DNA from: JABDGC01 sp964466595
GTDB taxonomy: Bacteria; Pseudomonadota; Gammaproteobacteria; DSM-16500
Direction: 5' to 3'
DNA: 19,726 bases
Assembly (NCBI GenBank): GCA_964466595.1
Contig: CAYXNR010000046.1
Span: forward strand, 1 to 19,726
Shown: in pieces, positions 14,530 to 19,726 of the stretch
How the letters are laid out: each line of letters begins with the position of its first letter
How positions within the stretch are numbered: position 1 is the first letter of the stretch
Program-made: the position numbers and the translations under genes
The notes under the pieces: model-generated
The model's database searches: none
The model's input: the letters and a program-made list of their open reading frames with translations, nothing else
Told to the model about the DNA's origin: nothing

Positions 14530-15324
14530 ATGAAAATAAATCTTTATCACGTAGATGCATTTACTGATCAAATGTTTAGTGGCAATCCTGCTGCTGTGTG
14601 TGTAATGCCAAAGTGGTTGCCAGATGATCAACTACACAAGATCGCGAAAGAAAATAATTTGCCTGTTACGGCTTTCATTGTTTGTGAAAATGATACTTAT
14701 CACATTCGTTGGATAACGCCAGAGTATGAGCTTGATCTTTGTGGACATGGTTCACTGTCTGCTGGTTATATTATTTTTAATTATATTAATCCAACTTTGC
14801 AAAAGATTGATTTTCATTCTCGTATCGAAATATTGCCAGTGATTCGTAATGGGAACTGGGTAACATTAAATTTTCCTGCCAAAAATATTGAACGCTGTTC
14901 ATTACCCTTATTAGAACAAGGGTTGGGCTTGAGGCCAAAAGAAATATATCAGCATAAAAATGAACGCTGTATTGCTATTTTTGATACGGAGCAAGAAGTC
15001 AAGCTGTTAAAACCAAACATGCAAATTCTAAAAAAATTAGAACATCGCGGCATTTCGGTGACAGCACCTGGTATTGAAGTTGATTTTGTTTCACGTACAT
15101 TCTACCCGCAAAAAGCAATTTCTGAAGACCCTGCAACGGGCGCATCGCATTGCTTGCTAGCACCGTATTGGTCAAAACGATTAAACAAGGTAGAGCTTTA
15201 TGCGCGGCAGGTATCGCAACGGGGCGGTGTAATGACTTGCTGTTATCAAGATGATAGTGTATTGATTAGTGGGCAGGCAGTATTGTATATGCAGGGAATA
15301 ATTGAGCATCATGAAAATTCTTAG
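14530..15324 (+). CDS. PhzF-family isomerase-like protein, expected catalytic Glu absent
   Basis: A 264-residue member of the PhzF / YddE family, epimerase-like enzymes with two diaminopimelate-epimerase-type domains; most members have unknown substrates. Family landmarks are VDAFTDQMFSGNPAAVC (8-24), PEYELDLCGHGSLSAGYI (about 64-82) and SEDPATGASHCLLAPYW near residue 200. The catalytic glutamate of PhzF (E45, in N-L-S-E-T) is expected at residue 46. Here the segment reads NNLPVTAF, with Pro and Val in place of Ser-Glu. The protein may therefore be catalytically altered or use another residue; I cannot tell whether relatives share this. There is no clear Shine-Dalgarno. The start lies 10 bp after the right end of repeat copy 7, so transcription must begin in or before that repeat. 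Confidence 0.85.
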   Translation: MKINLYHVDAFTDQMFSGNPAAVCVMPKWLPDDQLHKIAKENNLPVTAFIVCENDTYHIRWITPEYELDLCGHGSLSAGYIIFNYINPTLQKIDFHSRIEILPVIRNGNWVTLNFPAKNIERCSLPLLEQGLGLRPKEIYQHKNERCIAIFDTEQEVKLLKPNMQILKKLEHRGISVTAPGIEVDFVSRTFYPQKAISEDPATGASHCLLAPYWSKRLNKVELYARQVSQRGGVMTCCYQDDSVLISGQAVLYMQGIIEHHENS

Positions 15325-15433
15325 CCAATATAAGCCGCATCGTATCGTAAGAAAGCCGGATGCTAGGCAAATAAGAAATAGTAAATGATGAAGACGCCTT
15401 TAATTGAAAAATTAAACATACCTGAGTTCGCAG

Positions 15434-15616
15434 CCAAGCAAGCTTCCTAAGTTAAATGAGATGATAAAAATCATTGCACGATTGGGTGGTTTTCTTGGTA
15501 GAGCAAGTGATGGTGATCCAGGCTCTACTGTTATGTGGAAAGGTCTTCGCAGCATGTATGAGTACATAGCTCCTTTCCCACTTCAACAAAAGGGATTGGA
15601 CGAAAAAAATTCGTAG
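15434..15616 (+). pseudogene. C-terminal remnant of an IS4-family (Tn5-like) transposase
   Basis: The frame reads PKLNEMIKIIARLGGFLGR, then ASDGDPGSTVMWKGLRSMYE, to a TAG at 15614-15616. This matches the conserved C-terminus of Tn5/IS50-type transposases (L..I..LGGFL.RK.DG.PG...W.G...L). Only about 60 codons remain. There is no catalytic DDE core or start codon, and no IS ends are visible nearby. The usual RKGDG reads RASDG. A 20-codon frame with an ATG at 15388 just upstream is in another frame and may be more of the same degraded gene. It marks an older IS insertion unrelated to the RAYT family. Confidence 0.72.
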
Positions 15617-15617
15617 A

Positions 15618-16298
15618 TCAAATTCGGTTTGCTGGAAGCATGGACGCTGTTAAGCTGTTATCTTCTGCTGGCGCTTGAATTTGCTGCTGCCTCTGCCTCT
15701 GGTGTTGGATACAAGCCGCTATCGTAACACAAGCGAAAGCAACGCCTATTGTAGAGCCGATAATTATATTATCTCTGTGTTGCTTATCAATGGGGGCTTG
15801 AATTTTTTTTATTGCGTCTTTGATCACTTCCGTAATGCAAGCTTCTATCGTTGAATTGACTCCTTCGTTCATTGCTCGAAAAAGCTGAGCAGAATATTTA
15901 AAGTTGACAAAGTCAACACCTTGCCAAAGTGGCGTGACAGGTTCATAAATATTAAAATCCCCATAAGGATTCACTCCTGTGCCACAACTATAAAAATCTC
16001 TCGTCCTCCATAATATCTCTACTCCTTCTCCTTCAAATTTATAATGATTTTTGTGATCAAGTGAGCTGTAATAATATTTAAGGACATCCTGTGCCGCGAC
16101 GGGGGAAAGGAAAAAAGCCATTAGCTTGAAAATAGTGCTCAAGCTATAGATATTTCGAGGAAGATTACTAAGGCGGAGACTCAGACGGTCTTTAATTTCA
16201 AAGCCATCAGGGTGTAAAGTGACAGGAGGAAGAGAAGTTTTTAATTTCTCTAAAATTGACGAAGTATTCTTAAAACTTCCGGTAATTTTTCGAAGCAT
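15618..16298 (-). CDS. Hypothetical protein with a C-terminal transmembrane segment
   Basis: A 226-residue protein of no family I recognise. The start at 16298 has AAGGA about 9 nt upstream. There is no signal peptide. Residues about 52-70 are moderately hydrophobic, the middle is rich in aromatic residues (for example VEILWRTRDFYSCGTGVNPY at 93-112) and one clear membrane helix lies at about 177-197 (NIIIGSTIGVAFACVTIAAC). After it comes a Gln/Arg-rich tail of about 30 residues. Such a C-terminal anchor would hold the N-terminal domain on one side of a membrane, a layout shared by many Legionellales effectors; that role is a guess. It is transcribed divergently from the deacetylase gene and its stop lies 1 bp from the Tn5-like remnant. 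Confidence 0.65.
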   Translation of the reverse strand: MLRKITGSFKNTSSILEKLKTSLPPVTLHPDGFEIKDRLSLRLSNLPRNIYSLSTIFKLMAFFLSPVAAQDVLKYYYSSLDHKNHYKFEGEGVEILWRTRDFYSCGTGVNPYGDFNIYEPVTPLWQGVDFVNFKYSAQLFRAMNEGVNSTIEACITEVIKDAIKKIQAPIDKQHRDNIIIGSTIGVAFACVTIAACIQHQRQRQQQIQAPAEDNSLTASMLPANRI

Positions 16299-16385
16299 CT
16301 TGATGTTCCTTAATAGAAAAGTCCATAGAAACCAAAGCGCCTTACGATATCACTTTTTTTATGAGCCACCAAGCATTTTTAGAGC

Positions 16386-16413
16386 TTGAAATTTTCTAGT
16401 ATTCGCCTATGAT
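16386..16413 (+). promoter_or_regulatory. Sigma-70-like promoter for the polysaccharide deacetylase gene
   Basis: TTGAAA (16386-16391) and TATGAT (16408-16413) are separated by 16 bp and lie 27 bp before the ATG at 16441. They occupy the divergent intergenic region shared with the 226-residue gene. Assigned by consensus match only. Confidence 0.5.
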
Positions 16414-16440
16414 TTAAGCAATCTACAGAAGGATCTGGAA

Positions 16441-17268
16441 ATGCATTGTCTGATCAAGTTACTGTCAAAAATTTTTGTTTTGTTCTTTGTTGCTTGTGGG
16501 CTAGCGCTTGCTGATCACTCCGTCTCTGTTCCTATTTTAGTTTATCACGTTTTAAATCCTACTATTCCCAGCAGCATGACGATCACACCAGAAAGATTTG
16601 AATCGCAAATAAAGTGGTTAAAAAATAATGGTTATACGGTGATCCCTCTTAAACAATTAGTTAGTTATTTACAAGATAACAATGTTGTTCTTCCCGCAAA
16701 GCCGATTATCATCACAGCAGATGATGGATGGGAATCGGATTATACTTATATGTATCCGATTGCTCGCAAATATAATATTCCTATTACCTTGTTCATCTAT
16801 CCTGGAACGATTTCGGAAAATAAAAATGCCTTAACCTGGGAGCAATTGAAAGAGTTAATAAAAACCGGTTTATTTGATGTTCAGGCGCATACCTTGACGC
16901 ATCCCAATTTTAAGCAAGAAAAGAAGCACCGCTCGTATGCTGCTTATCAACAATTTGTTCAGAGAGAATTCGTTCATTCGAAAAAAATCTTAGAAGACAA
17001 ACTAGGAGTAAAGATTGATTTTTTAGCCTGGCCTTTTGGTATTTACGATAGCTATCTCGAACAAGAGGCTGCTAAAGCGGGCTACCGGATGGCCTTTAGT
17101 ATTGATTTTCGCCATGCCTCTCGAATTTATCGCCCCATGGCGCAACCACGCTATATGATTGTAGCTTCGGAGACCAGCAATTTGTTCGCGGCTATTGTAA
17201 AAGGAAAAGCACAAGGATCGATCGATGCAAGAGCTTTAAAGCCAACAAGTCATTTTTCTGCTTTATGA
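16441..17268 (+). CDS. Secreted polysaccharide deacetylase (NodB / CE4 family)
   Basis: A 275-residue carbohydrate esterase family 4 protein, expected to remove N-acetyl groups from a surface or cell-wall polysaccharide using a metal ion. Residues 1-24 are a signal peptide ending LALA. Motif 1 is IITADDGW (90-97), with D94 the likely catalytic base and D95 a metal ligand. Motif 2 is HTLTHP (150-155), giving H150 and H154 as metal ligands. AWPFGIY (196-202) corresponds to motif 3, with Trp replacing the usual Arg. The N-terminal PILVYHVL and SQIKWLKNNGYTVIPLKQLV stretches resemble PgaB-like deacetylases. AAGGA 8-9 nt upstream supports the start and a promoter lies at 16386-16413. The protein appears intact. 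Peptidoglycan, poly-N-acetylglucosamine and chitin fragments are all possible substrates. Confidence 0.87.
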   Translation: MHCLIKLLSKIFVLFFVACGLALADHSVSVPILVYHVLNPTIPSSMTITPERFESQIKWLKNNGYTVIPLKQLVSYLQDNNVVLPAKPIIITADDGWESDYTYMYPIARKYNIPITLFIYPGTISENKNALTWEQLKELIKTGLFDVQAHTLTHPNFKQEKKHRSYAAYQQFVQREFVHSKKILEDKLGVKIDFLAWPFGIYDSYLEQEAAKAGYRMAFSIDFRHASRIYRPMAQPRYMIVASETSNLFAAIVKGKAQGSIDARALKPTSHFSAL

Positions 17269-17279
17269 TTGTTCCGCAC

Positions 17280-17410
17280 CTATCGTGGTTTGGGCGATTT
17301 CAAATCTTTCTTGAGGGTATCCAGCGCTTCTTTAACCGCATCGTGTGTTTTCCCTTTTAAACTGAAGAAGGAAGTATGCGACTCATGATATTTCTTTTTT
17401 AAGGAAAAGT
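17280..17410 (-). pseudogene. 3' fragment of an unidentified gene cut by repeat copy 8
   Basis: On the minus strand a coding-like frame of about 43 codons, lysine-rich and helical (ending KEALDTLKKDLKSPKPR), runs to a TAG at 17280-17282. Reading upstream it meets an in-frame TAA at the boundary with the repeat at about 17411. No start codon with a ribosome site is present, so only the tail of a gene appears to survive. Family unknown. It converges on the deacetylase gene, 11 bp apart. Confidence 0.4.
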
Positions 17411-17582
17411 GGGCTTATCTGTGGTTAGATAGTGTGATGCTGTAGGCTTGATATCGAGCGTGTAATAAGAGAGGGCAAGAGATTCTTTTATAGAGGATGC
17501 GTAATTTATTATGTTGAGTTTATTCATTCAAGCTAAACAGAGAGTGGACAATTTTTGCACCTCAAGGTGGCACTTGACCCCT
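17411..17582 (-). repeat. Right-end part of the RAYT element (copy 8)
   Basis: About 172 bp matching the right half: it begins near CTTATCTGTGGTTAGATAGT, a wording shared with the full-length element at 14065-14085, and ends CAAGGTGGCACTTGACCCCT at 17582. The left half is missing. Its end lies 11 bp before the start codon of the next gene. Confidence 0.82.
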
Positions 17583-17593
17583 AGGAGAGTTGG

Positions 17594-18118
17594 ATGCGAG
17601 TCATTTCCCTGAATATCGAAACAATGATTTTAGTAGCTGTATGGAAGAATCCTTTCGTATTTCAAGGCAGTTTTAATGTTAAAAATAAGCAAGATGACAC
17701 TAATGAATTATTATTTTTCAGGTGTGAGTGTTATTCAAAAAATAAGGATGCCATTCAAAATGAATTTTCCCCTCATGATTATAAATTTACTCATCTACAT
17801 AACGAAAAATCTGAGATACCTTTAACTGATGGCGAAAAGGTAGAGCAAGCTTTATATCTATTAAAATACGCATTAAAATCAGCATTAGAAAAATTGATAA
17901 ACAATCCTAGGCAACATCAACTTTATGTTGATGAAGTGGCAATGTCATACATATCAAATCAAGCCAAGGATTACATGATTAATGGGCAGGAAATAGCTGA
18001 CAATGATGTCGGCTTTGCTGTATCAATAGATTTTATTCCTAAGGAAAATTCGGGTAAAATGGCTGCTTCAGCATTGCTAGAATTTTGTGGTTTTGGAAAA
18101 AAGGACAACATCCATTAA
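17594..18118 (+). CDS. Hypothetical 174-residue cytosolic protein
   Basis: I do not recognise the family. GGAG about 6-8 nt before the ATG supports the start; this site lies right at the border with repeat copy 8. The protein has no signal peptide or membrane segment. It appears alpha/beta: an N-terminal strand-rich part (residues about 1-65), a helix at about 82-107 (EKVEQALYLLKYALKSALEK) and a C-terminal part with DVGFAVSIDFIP. The start is hydrophobic (ISLNIETMILVAVW), which could be a buried strand. Flanked by repeat copy 8 upstream and the 57-bp palindrome downstream, it is another single-gene interval. Any promoter must lie within the repeat or earlier. No function can be proposed. Confidence 0.65.
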   Translation: MRVISLNIETMILVAVWKNPFVFQGSFNVKNKQDDTNELLFFRCECYSKNKDAIQNEFSPHDYKFTHLHNEKSEIPLTDGEKVEQALYLLKYALKSALEKLINNPRQHQLYVDEVAMSYISNQAKDYMINGQEIADNDVGFAVSIDFIPKENSGKMAASALLEFCGFGKKDNIH

Positions 18119-18126
18119 ACATCTCA

Positions 18127-18184
18127 AGGGGTCAAGTGCCATCTTAAGGCACAATTTTTGTGCCTTAAGGTGGGACTTGACCCC
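18127..18184. repeat. 57-bp long palindrome made of the two RAYT element ends only (copy 9)
   Basis: The left terminal hairpin sequence (GGGGTCAAGTGCC..., from 18128) is joined directly to the right one (...GACTTGACCCC, to 18184). The arms are 27 bp with two mismatches, and the loop is TTT. It starts 9 bp after the stop codon of the 174-residue gene, so it is likely to behave as a terminator or mRNA-stabilising hairpin. Structurally it equals a minimal BIME (two inverted REPs). Confidence 0.85.
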
Positions 18185-18252
18185 GGCGATAAAAATTTTT
18201 ATTTTTAGAAAAAAAATTTAAACAATCCTATTATTGAAATAATTACACACAA

Positions 18253-18960
18253 ATGGGTATAAAAATGACAAAACCAAGATTATATAAAGCAGCAGAACAA
18301 GGCAATTTAGAATTAGTGGAGGATTTTTTAGATGAAGGAGATGATCCTAATCAAACGGATGAGAACGAGATGAGTCCCTTGCATGCCATTGTTTTAAGCA
18401 ATCCTTTATTTGAAGCTACTCCCATTAAAACGAGAATTGAAATTGTTGAAGCCTTATTGGAAGCCAAAGCTGAGGTTGATCAGAAAGATGTCAATGGCAG
18501 AACACCCTTGTATTATGCTGCTTCTGGGTATGAAAACGAATTAATTGAGTTGTTATTAAAAAATAAGGCCCAGGTGGGAGTAACAGATAGTCTAGGAGAG
18601 ACAGCCTTGCATGCGGCAACTCATTTTGAGGTCGGTGGGGCTGTCGATTGCGCCAAGACCATCGAGCTCTTATTAAAGGCGGGCTCAAATCTTGACCAAC
18701 ATAGTGCTGTAGGCTTTAGCCCTAGAAACAATATTCTTTTTAGCGGGCGAAAAGATTTGCAAGCTTTGGTAGAGTCACAGGCTGTTGCTGTTATTCCGAC
18801 ATCTTCTAAAGCCGAAAAAGGTTTAGCCAGCTTGCTTCTTCAATTTTCAAACCTTCTTAACGTTGATCGAGGACAAAAAAGCAAGCTTGCGACTGTATTA
18901 GAGCGCGCGGACTATTCATCGAATAGCGACTTAAAAAGAAATAGCTTTTCTCCTTCTTAA
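18253..18960 (+). CDS. Ankyrin-repeat protein
   Basis: A 235-residue protein with about four or five ankyrin repeats in residues 5-175. Visible repeats are RLYKAAEQGNLELVEDFLDE, NEMSPLHAIV..., NGRTPLYYAASGYENELIEL and LGETALHAATHFEVGGAVDC, with a further partial repeat (VGFSPRNNILFSGRKDLQAL). Ankyrin repeats mediate protein-protein contacts, and in Legionellales many such proteins are injected into host cells. The C-terminal about 60 residues are non-repeat and rich in Ser, Lys and Leu, which would suit a C-terminal type IV secretion signal, though this is inference. No good Shine-Dalgarno precedes the ATG at 18253; the in-frame ATG at 18265 (MTKPRLYKAA), behind a weak GGG, is equally possible. 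No signal peptide. Confidence 0.85.
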   Translation: MGIKMTKPRLYKAAEQGNLELVEDFLDEGDDPNQTDENEMSPLHAIVLSNPLFEATPIKTRIEIVEALLEAKAEVDQKDVNGRTPLYYAASGYENELIELLLKNKAQVGVTDSLGETALHAATHFEVGGAVDCAKTIELLLKAGSNLDQHSAVGFSPRNNILFSGRKDLQALVESQAVAVIPTSSKAEKGLASLLLQFSNLLNVDRGQKSKLATVLERADYSSNSDLKRNSFSPS

Positions 18961-18978
18961 TTTAAGTGATCTCCTTGA

Positions 18979-19013
18979 ACATCAACCTGATACACTACGT
19001 CTCAGGTTGATGT
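18979..19013. terminator. Strong hairpin after the ankyrin gene
   Basis: ACATCAACCTGA (18979-18990) and TCAGGTTGATGT (19002-19013) form a perfect 12-bp stem with an 11-nt loop, 18 bp after the stop codon. No U-tract follows on either strand, so it is either an atypical terminator, an mRNA 3' stabiliser or a binding palindrome. Confidence 0.45.
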
Positions 19014-19090
19014 GAGCGTAATACCATACCCTGCAAACAGGCAGATGACGTTTTTGTACGGTACGCCATGGCTTGGATTGATAAGAGGAA

Positions 19091-19182
19091 AAGGGTCAAG
19101 TGCCACCTTGAGGTGCAATAAATAAACAATAGTCCGCGTTTTACGTAATCGGTCGATGCATATTATTCCTAAAATTTTCTGT
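19091..19182 (-). repeat. Left-end part of the RAYT element with an intermediate deletion junction (copy 10)
   Basis: About 92 bp from AAGGGTCAAGTGCCACCTTG to about CTAAAATTTTCTGTT. It keeps GTTTTACGTAATCGGT, the last codons of the transposase as at 13046-13061, joined directly to CGATGCATATTATT, the counterpart of 13956 onward. It therefore preserves the original deletion junction that other short copies have eroded. The right part is missing. Confidence 0.78.
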
Positions 19183-19317
19183 TCTGATATCTTGGATTAA
19201 TTTAAAGTGCAGAATGGATTGATAAAATGATTTAATATCCGCAGGGGCTCTTTGATTTGAGTCTATTTTTCAGTGTTACACATAAAACAAAGCACTAAAT
19301 AATACAGGAGAAATCGT

Positions 19318-19726
19318 ATGCGCATTGCTGTTTCAGGCACTCATTTTATAGGTAAGACCACCTTAATTGAGGATTTTCTTAAGCAGCATCCAGCTTATAA
19401 ACGCCAAATAGAACCTTATTACAAATTGCAGGATGAAAAGGCAATGGAGTTATCATTAGAGCCTTCGCTTGATAGCTTGCTTGCGCAACTTGATTATAGT
19501 ATCGAGCAGCTTAATCAATGCGCAAATGAACGCGATGTCATTTTTGATAGATGTCCTGTCGATTTCCTTGCTTATTCAATGATTGAACTGGAGCAGGACT
19601 TGGTTGATATAAATGATAGCCAGGTTTCTGAACGCTTCCCTGAAATTAAAGCGGCTTTGAATACCTTGGATTTAATTTTATTTCTACCTATCACAAAAGA
19701 AAACTCCATCGAATATACCGAAGAAA
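19318..19726 (+). CDS. P-loop ATP/GTP-binding protein (AAA_28 / NadR-kinase-like), partial
   Basis: The gene starts at an ATG preceded by CAGGAG (about 7-8 nt) and runs past the end of the window with 136 codons visible. The N-terminus is MRIAVSGTHFIGKTTL: a beta strand followed by a Walker A loop (GTHFIGKT, residues 7-14). IFDRCPVDFLAYS (about residues 79-91) is the DRCP motif seen in AAA_28 and NadR-type nucleotide or nucleoside kinases. DLILFLPI (about 121-128) is a further core strand. It is likely a cytosolic nucleotide-binding kinase-like protein of about 180-200 residues. Substrate unknown. The intergenic region upstream (19183-19317) shows no strong promoter, only AT-rich boxes. Confidence 0.82.
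   Translation, partial: MRIAVSGTHFIGKTTLIEDFLKQHPAYKRQIEPYYKLQDEKAMELSLEPSLDSLLAQLDYSIEQLNQCANERDVIFDRCPVDFLAYSMIELEQDLVDINDSQVSERFPEIKAALNTLDLILFLPITKENSIEYTEE

Noticed and set aside
15388..15450. 20-codon frame upstream of the Tn5-like remnant as a small protein
   Set aside because: No convincing ribosome site, and it overlaps the degraded transposase in another frame; most likely decayed sequence.
19011..19090. Possible gene fragment (frame with ADDVFVRYAMAWIDKRK)
   Set aside because: Only about 26 codons between a stop and the repeat, with no recognisable family; too weak to call.
1..19182. Interspersed repeats as a CRISPR array or integron attC cassette array
   Set aside because: Repeat units are about 300 bp or fragments of it, spacing ranges from about 10 bp to over 4 kb, and the copies carry remnants of a Y1 transposase. 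There are no cas genes, no integrase and no attC core sites.

Overview
This AT-rich window (I judge roughly 37-40% G+C by eye) reads as an accessory chromosomal region of a host-associated gammaproteobacterium. The order Legionellales (Legionella, Coxiella, Aquicella or Berkiella-like) is my best guess. That guess is inference. It rests on eukaryotic-like proteins (a 1474-residue helical protein ending in a U-box-like domain, and an ankyrin-repeat protein), on a Y1/RAYT transposase with a DnaA-like C-terminus, and on the mix of toxin-antitoxin genes and pseudogenes. No rRNA, tRNA or CRISPR array was seen.

The organising feature is one repeat family. A 1.2 kb element (12998-14202) encodes a REP-associated tyrosine transposase on the minus strand. 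Its ends are imperfect hairpins with the core GGTCAAGTGCCACCTTAAGG. Around it lie internally deleted non-autonomous copies of 307-329 bp (1426-1752, 4058-4386, 5473-5798, 14213-14519), truncated copies (1-142, 8272-8320, 17411-17582, 19091-19182) and a 57-bp unit made of the two ends alone (18128-18184). All nine asymmetric copies point the same way. They divide the window into intervals of one to a few genes bounded by direct repeats.

Layout, left to right: (1) a minus-strand pair, a SleB-type cell-wall hydrolase and an overlapping hypothetical exported protein. (2) A hicAB toxin-antitoxin operon (minus) with an operator palindrome, then a plus-strand cluster of a GNAT fragment, a SAM methyltransferase, a GNAT acetyltransferase and a cut-off ORF. 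(3) A lone 315-residue membrane-associated protein with its own promoter. (4) A broken gene tail, convergent hairpins, a 665-residue helical protein and a HigA-type antitoxin decapitated by a repeat end. (5) The 1474-residue U-box-like protein. (6) The transposase element with a second copy immediately after it. (7) A PhzF-family protein lacking the expected catalytic glutamate, a Tn5/IS4-type transposase remnant, a hypothetical membrane protein and a divergent secreted polysaccharide deacetylase. (8) A 174-residue unknown protein. (9) An ankyrin protein. (10) The start of a P-loop nucleotide-binding protein running off the window.

Few genes here form obvious pathways. hicAB is a self-contained module, and the methyltransferase/GNAT genes look co-transcribed. 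The helical, U-box, ankyrin and C-terminally membrane-anchored proteins are candidate secreted effectors, which is inference only. The repeats sit within about 6-12 bp of several start or stop codons, so they probably influence expression of neighbouring genes as well as rearrangement of the region.
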